NCBI RefSeq assembly: GCF_900095725.1
Contig: NZ_FMMP01000009.1
Coordinates: forward strand, 434,001-498,000
Origin: Cellulosilyticum sp. I15G10I2
Lineage (GTDB): Bacteria > Bacillota > Clostridia > Lachnospirales > Cellulosilyticaceae
Direction: 5' to 3'
DNA length: 64,000 bases
The translations under genes were made by a program, and so were the position numbers. Each line of letters begins with the position of its first letter. Position 1 is the stretch's first letter. Under the pieces are notes generated by a model. The model had not been told where the DNA came from and did no database searches. It saw only the letters and a program-made list of their open reading frames with translations. This document shows, piece by piece, positions 35,993 through 45,054 of this stretch.

Positions 35993-37591
35993 TTATATTT
36001 TCCTAAATTCATTGATTGAAAATCCTGTATATTTTTTAAATAAGATACTAAAATAGTGTGAATCTCTTATCCCTACTTCTTCACCAACTTGATAGCCTTT
36101 TAAATGGGTCTCTCTTAAAAGCTTTTCGGCTTTTTTCATTCTAACTTCTGTAAGATATTCAACAAACGTCTGTGACGTCTGCTGTTTAAATAACCGTCCT
36201 AAATGCCCCGAACTGATATAAAAGGTTTTTGCTACACCAGAAAGAGAAATTTCTGGGTTATTCATGTTAGCCTTTAAATAATCTTTTACCTCTTCAATGA
36301 GTGTATAAGCTTTATTGTTATTTGTCTGCTCTATAATCCCTGTGATACTGCCTATAAATTCACGCATATATCCTTTGAGTTCCGGAAGGTTGTCCACCTT
36401 TAAAATTAAATCATTGATTCCTATATCATGCTGCCATATCTCATCCATATTCAGCTTTTGTTCACTGATAATATGCTGACCTATTGAAAAAATATCAAAG
36501 GCCTCAAGCCGCATCTTGGTCATTATCTCTTTGTCATAACAACCAGGTACATTAAATAACTGATCTAAGATCATAAGCGCACTTTCTTTGGCTCCTGCAT
36601 GCATAAATACGTTCAGTTTTTCCATTTTATTTCTATCACTAGCATATGATTGACTGCTCATGCCCCCAATATCCTGATAGCTTATCACCTGATTTTTACC
36701 AACAAATACCGTGCAGCTGAGTGCATCTATTGCTTCTTTATAAGAACACTTAATATACTCTAATCCATTTCGCCTTGTACCTATACCAATACCCACAAAA
36801 CATTTTAACCGGGTTATAATCATTCCTTTTAATATCTCGCAGCATTCTATAAGCTCTATCTTGTCATTGTTAGATAAAATGACAATTCTTCTGCGATTGT
36901 CTAAAAATACCAAGATGTGGGCATCTGATTTGAAAAAGCTCTTGATAGCGTTAGTACACTCTATTGAAAGTAAAATTTTGCTTTCTTCCTTTTGTTCATT
37001 CTTTATAGAACTGCTTAATTCAACTACGGCAACTTGAAAACTATTGTATGCACTATTAATAGGAATTTTAAAATAATCAATCTTCTCGGTGATTTCTTCT
37101 AAACTAAGGTCTTCTGATAATAGTTCGCTTAAAAATTTTTCTCTTAAGATAGGCAGGCTTTCTGCAAGTTGCTCTTTTAACTTATTATATTCTTTAATAT
37201 GTAATCTTTCGGCCAGGATTTTTTCCTTTAGCTGAGCGAGGGTTTTCATAAGTTCATCTGAGTTAATAGGCTTCAAAATAAAATCTGCTATACCCAATTT
37301 GATACTGCTTCTTGCATACTCAAATTCATCATAACCTGTTATAACAACTATTTTAATATGGGGATACTTTTCAAAAACTATCCTGCTGAATTCTATCCCA
37401 TCCATTGAGGGCATGCAAATATCTGTAAATATAATATCTGGAACTAATTTGTCTATCTGTTCTAAAGCCTCCTTTGCTGATCCTGCCTCTCCGACCGCTT
37501 TCATTCCCAGCTCGTCCCACTTAATCTTTATTTTAATAAGATTTCTAATAAGATGCTCATCATCTACTATAAGTACCTTCAGTATCTCCAC
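35993..37591 (-). CDS. YesN-like response regulator with AraC-type output (GH51 locus)
   Basis: A 532-residue protein. The start is GTG at 37591, with AGGAGG eight bases upstream inside the last codons of the kinase gene. The receiver domain shows 'VLIVDDEHLIRNLI', the phosphoacceptor Asp in 'PDIIFTDICMPSMDGIEF' and Lys in 'DFILKPINSDEL'. A middle domain of about 270 residues follows. The C-terminal AraC pair is 'ISLSGVAKTFYISSGHLGRLFKQQT' and 'YQVGEEVGIRDSHYFSILFKKYTGFS'. It likely activates the transporter and arabinofuranosidase genes downstream. Confidence 0.95.
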   Translation of the reverse strand: MEILKVLIVDDEHLIRNLIKIKIKWDELGMKAVGEAGSAKEALEQIDKLVPDIIFTDICMPSMDGIEFSRIVFEKYPHIKIVVITGYDEFEYARSSIKLGIADFILKPINSDELMKTLAQLKEKILAERLHIKEYNKLKEQLAESLPILREKFLSELLSEDLSLEEITEKIDYFKIPINSAYNSFQVAVVELSSSIKNEQKEESKILLSIECTNAIKSFFKSDAHILVFLDNRRRIVILSNNDKIELIECCEILKGMIITRLKCFVGIGIGTRRNGLEYIKCSYKEAIDALSCTVFVGKNQVISYQDIGGMSSQSYASDRNKMEKLNVFMHAGAKESALMILDQLFNVPGCYDKEIMTKMRLEAFDIFSIGQHIISEQKLNMDEIWQHDIGINDLILKVDNLPELKGYMREFIGSITGIIEQTNNNKAYTLIEEVKDYLKANMNNPEISLSGVAKTFYISSGHLGRLFKQQTSQTFVEYLTEVRMKKAEKLLRETHLKGYQVGEEVGIRDSHYFSILFKKYTGFSINEFRKI

Positions 37592-37594
37592 CCT

Positions 37595-39415
37595 TTAGTC
37601 CTCCTCTTCGTTGTCATTATGAACGTATAATATAATCTCTGTCCCTTCGTGCGGTTTGCTTTTGATTTCAAATGCATTTTTGCCATTATAAATAATACGT
37701 ATTCTTTCTAGTGTTCCTTTTAATCCAAAACTTCCCGTGCCTTCTCCCAGCTTACTATTAATAATAGCATCAAGTTGTTCCGGCTTTATACCTACGCCGT
37801 CATCTTGTACCCAAAGCCTTACCACGCCCTCTTGTTTATCTGCCCCCACCGTTATTATCCCATTTCTATTAAGTGGTCTGATGCCATGATACAACGCATT
37901 CTCCACAAGTGGCTGCAAAATGAGCTTGGGTACCTTATAGTCTAAGCACTCTGTATTAATATCGTATTTAACAGTAAATAAATCAGGATATCTTACCTGT
38001 TGTATTTTAAGATAGTTTTTAACCATATTGATTTCTTCCCCAATGGTTATGATTTCTTTACCCTTACTGACACTGGCCCTATAATAATTGCCGAGTGCTT
38101 CAACTAAAGAGCTGGCCTCCTCCGTACACTCAGAAAGAACTAGGGAATTGATGGAATCAAGCGTATTGTATAGAAAATGTGGTTTAATCTGAGCCTGCAG
38201 CGTATAGAGCTCTGTTTTTCTAATAATCTTTTGTTCTTCAATGACCCGGCCAATTAATTTTTTTATTTCCATAATCATGATATTATAGCCCTTGCAGAGC
38301 CTCTTAAATTCACGACTTTGTGTTTTTACCTGTACTTCATTAAATACCCCTTTTTCTACATCCTTCATTGAATTGAGCAAGTCCTTAATAGGGGTTGTAA
38401 TCAAACGTGATATGCTCACTGCACTTATAAATAATACAATACTATTAAATAATATAATGACAAATCCTACTAAACTCATCACAGCGTTTTCTTCGAAGAG
38501 CTTCGCAAATGGCATAATACTTACAAGCTTCCAGTTATACTTATTTTCTGAAACATAGGAAACAAGATACTCTGTTTGATCGATTTTTTTCATCTTAGTC
38601 GCCGAGGTTGTATCTAACCATTCATTTGCTGCCTGAATAACTTGACTTTCAAAATCAATAAACTTATCTTGTTCTACTTGTTTAGCCTCTATTTTCCCAG
38701 TATTAAAGTTACTAATAATGACCTCATTGTGTTCGTTTAAAATGACCACATTATTTTCTTTTTTTCCTGCTAGGCTGCTAAACGCCTGACTAAATGCTTT
38801 TTCTGGGATATTGATGACTAATATACCAAGTGTGTCTGTAGTGTCCATATCTCTAATAAGACGAATAAGCGAAACATAGTTGTCCTGAGTGTTATGAAAC
38901 GCTATCCCCCCTCCGTTAAGCCTTAAAATGTATCCGCCCTTCTTTTGTACCACTTCCTTATACCACTCTGCATATTTGATTTGGTCAGATTGGAGCGTTG
39001 GCAATATTTGAGCGCCCACAGAATAAATATTATTTGTATTATCAAATACATAAACCGACTTAATTAAAGGTATTGCTTGAATAAATTTATATAAATAATT
39101 ACTTACTTTTGATTGCACATTTAAATCCGAATAAACATTCCCCTTGCGAAGTAAATTTTGAAGGTCACTGTCAGAGAGAATCATCTTAGAGTAACTGTCT
39201 ACATTATTAATCATTAGGTTAATATTGGATTGAATAGAATTTAAGGTTTGAATAGAAACTTCGCTTACCTTCTTATGGGTAATATCTAAGTAAATTTTAT
39301 TAAACATCCAGCTGCTCAAACAAGTTGAGACAACAATTAACCCAAAATAAAACATAGAAATTTTCAACCCTATACTTAAGTTGTAGAACTTGTGTTTTAT
39401 CTTTTCTGACAGCAT
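37595..39415 (-). CDS. YesM-like sensor histidine kinase (GH51 locus)
   Basis: A 606-residue membrane kinase: a helix near residues 18-36, a roughly 250-residue external Cache-like sensor, a second helix ('AVMSLVGFVIILFNSIVLFISAVSI'), then HAMP. The phosphoacceptor His is in 'QAQIKPHFLYNTLDSINSL'; the ATP boxes are 'PLVENALYHGI' and 'VQDDGVGIKPEQ'. It ends 3 bp before the response-regulator start and is the first gene of the second carbohydrate locus. Its architecture equals that of the kinase at 28049-29908, with different sensor sequences. Confidence 0.95.
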   Translation of the reverse strand: MLSEKIKHKFYNLSIGLKISMFYFGLIVVSTCLSSWMFNKIYLDITHKKVSEVSIQTLNSIQSNINLMINNVDSYSKMILSDSDLQNLLRKGNVYSDLNVQSKVSNYLYKFIQAIPLIKSVYVFDNTNNIYSVGAQILPTLQSDQIKYAEWYKEVVQKKGGYILRLNGGGIAFHNTQDNYVSLIRLIRDMDTTDTLGILVINIPEKAFSQAFSSLAGKKENNVVILNEHNEVIISNFNTGKIEAKQVEQDKFIDFESQVIQAANEWLDTTSATKMKKIDQTEYLVSYVSENKYNWKLVSIMPFAKLFEENAVMSLVGFVIILFNSIVLFISAVSISRLITTPIKDLLNSMKDVEKGVFNEVQVKTQSREFKRLCKGYNIMIMEIKKLIGRVIEEQKIIRKTELYTLQAQIKPHFLYNTLDSINSLVLSECTEEASSLVEALGNYYRASVSKGKEIITIGEEINMVKNYLKIQQVRYPDLFTVKYDINTECLDYKVPKLILQPLVENALYHGIRPLNRNGIITVGADKQEGVVRLWVQDDGVGIKPEQLDAIINSKLGEGTGSFGLKGTLERIRIIYNGKNAFEIKSKPHEGTEIILYVHNDNEEED

Positions 39416-39520
39416 AGTCCATCCCCTTTTCTCACAAATACACCCTAATCTTCATCCAGTATTCAAAATACTACAACTCTATTATACCAACTTAAAGTTT
39501 ATTATTACCACCTAAAAATT

Positions 39521-39560
39521 AAAGTTCCTAAAAGACAAAAATAGGTCTCTTAGGAACTTT
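39521..39560 (-). terminator. Rho-independent terminator after the AraC gene
   Basis: AAAGTTCCTAAAAGAC (39521-39536) pairs with GGTCTCTTAGGAACTTT (39544-39560). On the minus strand it is followed by AATTTTTAGG. It ends the AraC transcript about 190 bp past its stop. Confidence 0.75.
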
Positions 39561-39747
39561 ATAAGTTAAAATACTACAACATCCATAAATACTTCCGCAA
39601 GCCCCTGATTGAGATCATTCTCCTCTGTCAAGTCAAGTACTGGATAGCCATCAATAGGAGGTTCTTTATTATGCAAGTTTTAAAACATCTTTTTAGTCAT
39701 AATTAAACACTGCACCTCAATTTTATGTATAGGGGGATGTTATAAAC

Positions 39748-40638
39748 TTATTTATGGCTGCTACGGTATTTGCCCGGAGGGGTTCCATAGTATTCCTTAA
39801 ATGCTTTGTTGAAATAGCTCTGACTTGAAAAACCTGTTTTAAAAGCTATATCTTGTATGAGCAGGTCCGTACTTAGAAGGAGATGTTTTGACTGCTCTAG
39901 CCTGCTCGCAAACAACTTTTCCTTAAAGCTCATAGCATAGTATTCCTGCAGGATGCGGTTCAGTTGTCGGATACTTGTGCCAATAGCACATGCCAACTCC
40001 TTTCTAGATAAGGGCCTATCTATGTGTTCAAAATATTTGTCTATGATATACCTTCTAGAATCGTTCAATATTTTCTTAGGAATGGAATAGGTTGACTTTT
40101 CCTTGGGACTGTAACAGCGAAGAGCGTTTAATATAATTTGCGAAATGAGGTTTTGAATATAGGTGTAATGCCCTACACGTTGATTTTCCATCTCTGAAAT
40201 AAGCTTCTCAAATAACTCAGTTGTAGAAAACTTATCTTTTCCGAACCAAAAATTTGTGCTAAGAAGCCGGTTAAGAATGTCATCAATTTCTTCTTGTAAA
40301 TATAATTTATTTTTGGTGCGAGGCTGCTTTTTCACTTCGAATTCAAAATTGATACAGTATTCACCCATAGGATTCTGCTGTTCTGCTTTTTGGTCATGGA
40401 ACACACCGGGTCCAGTAAGGTAAAAGATACCGGGTTCAATATCGTACAGCTTATTGGATACCCTCAGTAGACCTCTGCCATAAGGTATAAAGTGCAGTTC
40501 ATAGCTGCTGTGGGAATGGTTGCCGTAACCCCATCCTGGAATAGGTGCCTCATAGTTGATACAGAAGACGTTAATGATAATGTTTCCTAAAGGAATTTTG
40601 ATATCCAGATCAATGTTATGCTGTGTTGTTTGTTTCAT
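39748..40638 (-). CDS. AraC-family regulator divergent from the GH130-like gene
   Basis: A 296-residue protein. ATG at 40638 is chosen because AAGGAG lies six bases upstream; longer frames reach into the neighbouring divergent gene. The N-terminal cupin domain (residues 15-150) contains 'HSHSSYELHFIPYGRGLLRVSNKLYDIEPGIFYLTGPGVFH', the arabinose-binding-type sensor fold. The C-terminal helix-turn-helices are 'RPLSRKELACAIGTSIRQLNRILQEYY' and 'LLIQDIAFKTGFSSQSYFNKAFKEYYGTPPGKYR'. It probably controls the divergent GH130-like gene in response to a sugar. Confidence 0.92.
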   Translation of the reverse strand: MKQTTQHNIDLDIKIPLGNIIINVFCINYEAPIPGWGYGNHSHSSYELHFIPYGRGLLRVSNKLYDIEPGIFYLTGPGVFHDQKAEQQNPMGEYCINFEFEVKKQPRTKNKLYLQEEIDDILNRLLSTNFWFGKDKFSTTELFEKLISEMENQRVGHYTYIQNLISQIILNALRCYSPKEKSTYSIPKKILNDSRRYIIDKYFEHIDRPLSRKELACAIGTSIRQLNRILQEYYAMSFKEKLFASRLEQSKHLLLSTDLLIQDIAFKTGFSSQSYFNKAFKEYYGTPPGKYRSSHK

Positions 40639-40816
40639 AGGTTCGCTCCTTAGAAATGATAAATCAATCATATAAAACATATTCTGCATTGTTGTGCCTT
40701 TTCCTTTAAATTTTGGGCCATAAATAAAAAACAATGTCCCAATTACTGATATTCTATTTGGCGGAATAGATTTATCATTTTTATAACAATCAAATTGTAA
40801 AAGGAGCAGTAAACTT

Positions 40817-42037
40817 ATGAAACCAACATTCACTTATTCCCCCGAACCAGCTTTAGAGCCCAGAGAGAGCTGCCCCTGGGCTAATACCATGGTGCTTAAT
40901 CCTGCCATTGTCAAAGACCCAGAAACAAAAAGCCTCCATATGCTTTTCCGTTCCACCGGACCTTGGCCTCACAAAAGGATGAAAGGCAGCAGGCTTGACC
41001 CTTATCCGATCTTTTTAGGATATGCCAAAAGTGAGGATTTGGGTAAAACCTGGGAGGCTGATTTTTCCAAGCTCGCATTAGCACCGGCAATGGCATACGA
41101 ACCCGATAAAATTTATATTACTGATGATGAAGGCAATCGGGTAGTTAACTATAGCAATGGCTGTATAGAAGATCCAAGAATTTTTGAAGTAGAAGGACAA
41201 TTATACGTGTCAGCAGCATGTCGTATGTTCCCACCTGGACCGTACTGGAAGAAGGATGAGGTAGGAGGAATAGAAATTCGGTTTGAAAACATGCCCGCCT
41301 GGGCCAGAAAACAAGGAAATCATTTTGGAAAGGCTGCTTATAAAAATGATACTACTACGGTTCTTTTTAAGCTAGATTTAGAGAATCTAAAAAACAAAGA
41401 CTATGAAAATGCCTTTTCCTATGTCTGTAATTTGACAGATCCTAATGTGGATGACAACAGGGATGTATTCCTATTCTCAGAAAAAATGATGATCGATGGA
41501 AAGCTTCAGTACGTGATGCTCCACCGGCCTCACAATCCTGAATATTTTGAAGCAGGAAAAGGATATCCCAACCCCTCTATGATGCTGGCAGCAGCTGAAA
41601 ATATAAAGGATTTGGCTACTTCGAAGGCTACCCATAAGTTCTTAGCAGCAGGCATGTTTGATTGGGAAAAGGAGCGGATCGGTGCCAGTTGGGCTCCTAT
41701 AAAGTTGGGAGATGGAGAGTGGCTTTTGCAATATCATGGTAAGACCTATCCGGGGTATGGTTATACCCAGTCCTTTATGATTTTGAAGGAGAAAGAAAAT
41801 GACTTCCCTGAAATTATTCATCGGTGCTCTGATAGGCTCATGTATGCGCAGCAGAAATGGGAGATGCCGGATAAATTCATTTGCCCCTGTCTATTTGCGA
41901 CGGGAGGCGTTGTAGTGGATGATACACTTATCATCAGCTATGGCGCTGCAGATCAAAAGGTGGGTATTTCTTGGGTGAATTTTAAGGATGTAGTAGAGTA
42001 CGTGAGACTATTTAACAGAGATGGTAATAAGTTTTAG
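40817..42037 (+). CDS. GH130-like five-bladed beta-propeller glycosidase or phosphorylase
   Basis: A 406-residue cytoplasmic protein with a beta-propeller pattern. 'NPAIVKDPETKSLHMLFRST', 'IFLGYAKSEDLGKTWE' and especially 'NGCIEDPRIFEVEGQLYVSAAC' (E118-D119-P-R) resemble GH130, where the Asp of this motif is the catalytic acid. GH130 enzymes are beta-mannoside phosphorylases or beta-1,2-mannosidases. The sequence is divergent and a GH43-like relative is the alternative. RBS AAAGGAG. It stands alone, divergent from an AraC regulator, with a hairpin after it. The substrate is unknown. Confidence 0.7.
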   Translation: MKPTFTYSPEPALEPRESCPWANTMVLNPAIVKDPETKSLHMLFRSTGPWPHKRMKGSRLDPYPIFLGYAKSEDLGKTWEADFSKLALAPAMAYEPDKIYITDDEGNRVVNYSNGCIEDPRIFEVEGQLYVSAACRMFPPGPYWKKDEVGGIEIRFENMPAWARKQGNHFGKAAYKNDTTTVLFKLDLENLKNKDYENAFSYVCNLTDPNVDDNRDVFLFSEKMMIDGKLQYVMLHRPHNPEYFEAGKGYPNPSMMLAAAENIKDLATSKATHKFLAAGMFDWEKERIGASWAPIKLGDGEWLLQYHGKTYPGYGYTQSFMILKEKENDFPEIIHRCSDRLMYAQQKWEMPDKFICPCLFATGGVVVDDTLIISYGAADQKVGISWVNFKDVVEYVRLFNRDGNKF

Positions 42038-42518
42038 AAGAAATATTAATAAATCAAACATCTCACTTTAGGAATGCTTAGTAGTTACCAGCTACTAAGC
42101 ATTCCTATATATATCACTTATTTATGGTATGGTTCACCGTATCGTTGTATCGGCGGTTTTTACACCTATCAATCTAGCAAGCAAGGACCGTCGCCTTCTC
42201 AAACCCTTAATTTCAAATTCCGAATCACCTATATGTGACAATGACAATCGAACTTGTGTCATAGCTACAGTATAGCCTCAACGGGGAGAAATCATTAGTA
42301 TTAGTTTATGGTGGTGCAGGTAACGCGTGAGAGTTCTGAATGGAACGTAGTAAAATGAAGAATCTTTAAAATGGCTTAAATTCTTAGATTCTTCGCTAAG
42401 CCCAGGAGGACAATCCAAACTACACAGCATATTATTCGACTTTTTCAGTGGCCTCGAAACATCCCCAAGTCTTCTTTCAGGAATTATTCAGTTCATTTTT
42501 TAGCAGCTAAATTTCCTT
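42038..42518. other. Gene-free stretch of about 480 bp
   Basis: It contains the hairpin after the GH130-like gene and a smaller inverted repeat near 42357-42394 (GAAGAATCT paired with AGATTCTTC). No reading frame with a ribosome site was seen. Confidence 0.5.
42070..42106 (+). terminator. Perfect 15-bp hairpin after the GH130-like gene
   Basis: AGGAATGCTTAGTAG (42070-42084) and CTACTAAGCATTCCT (42092-42106) pair perfectly around a 7-base loop. It is 32 bp after the stop. The following bases are ATATATATC rather than a T-run, so termination may be weak. Confidence 0.6.
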
Positions 42519-43262
42519 TTATAATCCAGCCTCAAACTTAGCTTCATCATAACCATAGTAATATGTATTGTCCACCGTCACATAATGTTTATCATTATGT
42601 ATTATTACGTGTATCACTTTGATTACTTTGCCATTTCGTTCATATGACCACTTGAAATGCTTTGTACCTACTGTATGAGTATAATAAGTACCATCATCTT
42701 TTGAGGATGGTTCCCCTAAAATCTGTATAACCTCGTACTCTGACAAGTCATGCCTTCCATTAGATAAACCTGTGGCTTTTAAATTCATAATCCTATTTTC
42801 TCGTATTAATTTGTCCTGCTCCATTTCATAAGCCGAATGATCATATATAACCTCGTTATTAGAGAATATTTTATCCATTCTATATCTATATTTACTGTTG
42901 CCAGCATCAACATAAATAGTATAAATTCCTATTGGCACTCTATACTTTTTGATTCCTGGAAACTCAATTTGATTAATTGAAAGGCGACTAAATTCTCTAG
43001 TAATCATCTTTTCCACGTCTTTAAAGAATCTTACCTTGCCTTGCTCGTCCATATCATAGTATACACCATTTACTTTAATATAAAACTCTAGTCCCTCCTG
43101 CTTAAGTTTGCCTTCTTCAATTACCTCGTGTTCTCTCATAATATTACTTACAATTTCGCTAATACCTCTTTGATAAACATAGTTTCTCAAAAATCCTATA
43201 ATAATTAAGGACAGAACACAAAAACTGATCATTACCAAGTCCTTTCTCTTTAACTTTTTCAC
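42519..43262 (-). CDS. Uncharacterised protein with one N-terminal membrane helix
   Basis: About 247 residues. GTG at 43262 is preferred because GGAGG lies five bases upstream; ATG and TTG codons a little earlier are alternatives. It starts with basic residues and one membrane helix (KKLKRKDLVMISFCVLSLIIIGFL). The remainder is beta-rich and probably outside the cell, with 'GLEFYIKVNGVYYDMDEQGKVRFF' and a C-terminal segment 'LSEYEVIQILGEPSSKDDGTYYTH', which resembles the SmpA/OmlA-like 'lipid-anchor' fold seen in many small secreted proteins. No specific function is recognised. Confidence 0.65.
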   Translation of the reverse strand: MKKLKRKDLVMISFCVLSLIIIGFLRNYVYQRGISEIVSNIMREHEVIEEGKLKQEGLEFYIKVNGVYYDMDEQGKVRFFKDVEKMITREFSRLSINQIEFPGIKKYRVPIGIYTIYVDAGNSKYRYRMDKIFSNNEVIYDHSAYEMEQDKLIRENRIMNLKATGLSNGRHDLSEYEVIQILGEPSSKDDGTYYTHTVGTKHFKWSYERNGKVIKVIHVIIHNDKHYVTVDNTYYYGYDEAKFEAGL

Positions 43263-43828
43263 ATAATCCTCCATAACTTCACTCAATTTTTAGATTCAAA
43301 TCAATATTTCCGTGATTTATGATACTATTTAACCTCAATAATCCTATATATAACTATCCCCCCTTCTATTAAAGCTTGGAGATACCTTTTATTCAGTTTT
43401 CCTGAACTTAAGCATATCCCCGGAGGCCTTTATCTATGAAAATACTGGTATGACTGATATAGGATTATCTACGTTGGACAACAGCTAGTCATTCCATAAT
43501 ACTATACTGGACCCTATAAAATTACCAAGGATAAACCCATATTAAAGATAACATGGACTTACCCTTTTAATTTACAAGCTTATTAAGAAAACTATAGCAG
43601 ATTATTTTTTATATGTTAAGTTGACCCTTGTAGATAAACTAGGCTTCTACAAATCGATTTCTGCCATGAGCAGGCAAAAAGATTTCTTTTCTATAGTTCC
43701 CTGACTATATAATATAATAGATCGAAACCCTTCTGTTTGATTTTATTTCGTATGTTTTCTACAACAATACTGACCTCAACTAAAAAATATTAATAATCTT
43801 ATATAAGTACCTATTCTGATTAATCAGT
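43263..43828. other. Gene-free stretch of about 565 bp
   Basis: AT-rich sequence between two unknown membrane-protein genes. I see no reading frame with a ribosome site and no strong hairpin. Confidence 0.5.
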
Positions 43829-44428
43829 CTATATATCAATATTTCCCTTTGATTTAATAATAAAGGATGAGAAAACTACAAATATTATTAGCCCAATTAT
43901 AAACCCTAATCTAGTCATGAAGTCTCCTCCTTCACCAGGCCCAAACCATGATGTTCTTGAAAAAACACTATAAGCTACTATCAGAATCCCTATAAGACCA
44001 CCGAGTCCTAAGCCTAGAACCATAGATAAAATAAAGGTTAGTAACCCTTCTAAGAAAGTAAATTTTTTTAGGCTTTTTATTTCTTTCTCTCTTTTATCCG
44101 GAGTGTCTAAATGATAATAAAATTTGTCGGGAACTTTTCCCCATTTACCAAATCCATAGTAAATTTCGCCATATTCTATGTATCTATTTTTTCTTTGCTC
44201 TTTATTCGGAATAGGAAACCCATCATTCGCTTGATAGTCATTGTAGCTATAATACTCTAATATATAGTATATTATAGATGCCTGAGGCATGCTTTGCATC
44301 TTCGGTTCTGATGATGCATACGCCCCGTTACCTTGAGACTTATTTATACTTCTAACTACCTCTGTAGCAAACCTATGTGAAAAGCTTCTAGCCCCCCATT
44401 TAATGGGATGTCTTCGCATGTCCTTCAC
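43829..44428 (-). CDS. Uncharacterised membrane protein
   Basis: A 199-residue protein. The first 120 residues are hydrophilic and aromatic-rich ('PQASIIYYILEYYSYNDYQAND', 'YIEYGEIYYGFGKWGKVPDKFYYHLDTP'). Two membrane stretches follow, near residues 127-157 ('GLLTFILSMVLGLGLGGLIGILIVAYSVF') and 172-192 ('LGFIIGLIIFVVFSSFII'). No family is recognised. The start codon is uncertain; the sequence just upstream has GGGGTGAAGG near the ATG. It is flanked on both sides by gene-poor DNA and the large inverted repeat at 44747-44919, so it may be accessory. Confidence 0.6.
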   Translation of the reverse strand: MKDMRRHPIKWGARSFSHRFATEVVRSINKSQGNGAYASSEPKMQSMPQASIIYYILEYYSYNDYQANDGFPIPNKEQRKNRYIEYGEIYYGFGKWGKVPDKFYYHLDTPDKREKEIKSLKKFTFLEGLLTFILSMVLGLGLGGLIGILIVAYSVFSRTSWFGPGEGGDFMTRLGFIIGLIIFVVFSSFIIKSKGNIDI

Positions 44429-45054
44429 CCCGTCTAGTCAGATTTTTATTTCGTAATGATTATTTTTATCTTTATTCTTATTATTTCTACAAAACTCTCT
44501 AAATTCCTTCTTATTTTAATACAATGCATACCTAGACCTGAATTATTCATGATAATTCATTAAATAGTGCTTCACACTCCGAAATTACAGCATTTTTAAT
44601 TATTTTTTCTTTCACCTAAAAATTGAAGATCAAACAATAGAAAAATATTCTAACTTTGATAGAATGAATTCACCACAAACCATCCACAAAAAGGAAAAAC
44701 TCTTTATGTTTAGTTTATGTGTACTTCAATCAATGGTTAGCAAGTAATTTCAGTATTCGGAAGCTGCCTGTGGAGTGTTTCGTTAAGAAAATCTTACTGG
44801 TTTTTTCAAACGGTATTTAGCTCGCACTGTTTGAACGAAGTGAGTTTGCGGCGTTCGTTTGAAAAAACCAGTTAGATTTTTAGAAACGCGCAACTGAGCA
44901 GCTGGAGAATGCTGAATTTATTTGCGGATTCACCCGATACACAAAAGAACTAATTTATACAGTTCCTTTACTTATGATACGGTACCGTACCACAACACCC
45001 CAATTAATCATTCTAGACTTCACTATTATCAAGGCCTACAAGACCAAACCTCCC
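44429..45054. other. Gene-free stretch of about 625 bp
   Basis: It contains the large inverted repeat element at 44747-44919. No gene was seen in the rest. Confidence 0.55.
44747..44919. repeat. Large intergenic inverted-repeat element, copy A
   Basis: Two arms of about 66 bases (44747-44812 and 44853-44919) pair over most of their length, including a perfect 17-mer ACTGGTTTTTTCAAACG. The loop contains CTGTTTGAACGAAGTGAGTTT. Its left arm closely matches the minus strand of copy B (segment GGAAG-TGCCT-TGGAGT...TTCGT-AAGAAAATCTTA), so this is a dispersed family. Confidence 0.8.

Noticed and set aside
40639-40833. Extended N-terminus of the AraC regulator, overlapping the GH130-like gene
   Set aside because: The extension lacks AraC-family character and a ribosome site; AAGGAG fits the ATG at 40638 instead.
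43621-43710. Possible decayed protein fragment on the minus strand
   Set aside because: Short open pieces in two frames were read, but no continuous or recognisable peptide could be joined with confidence.
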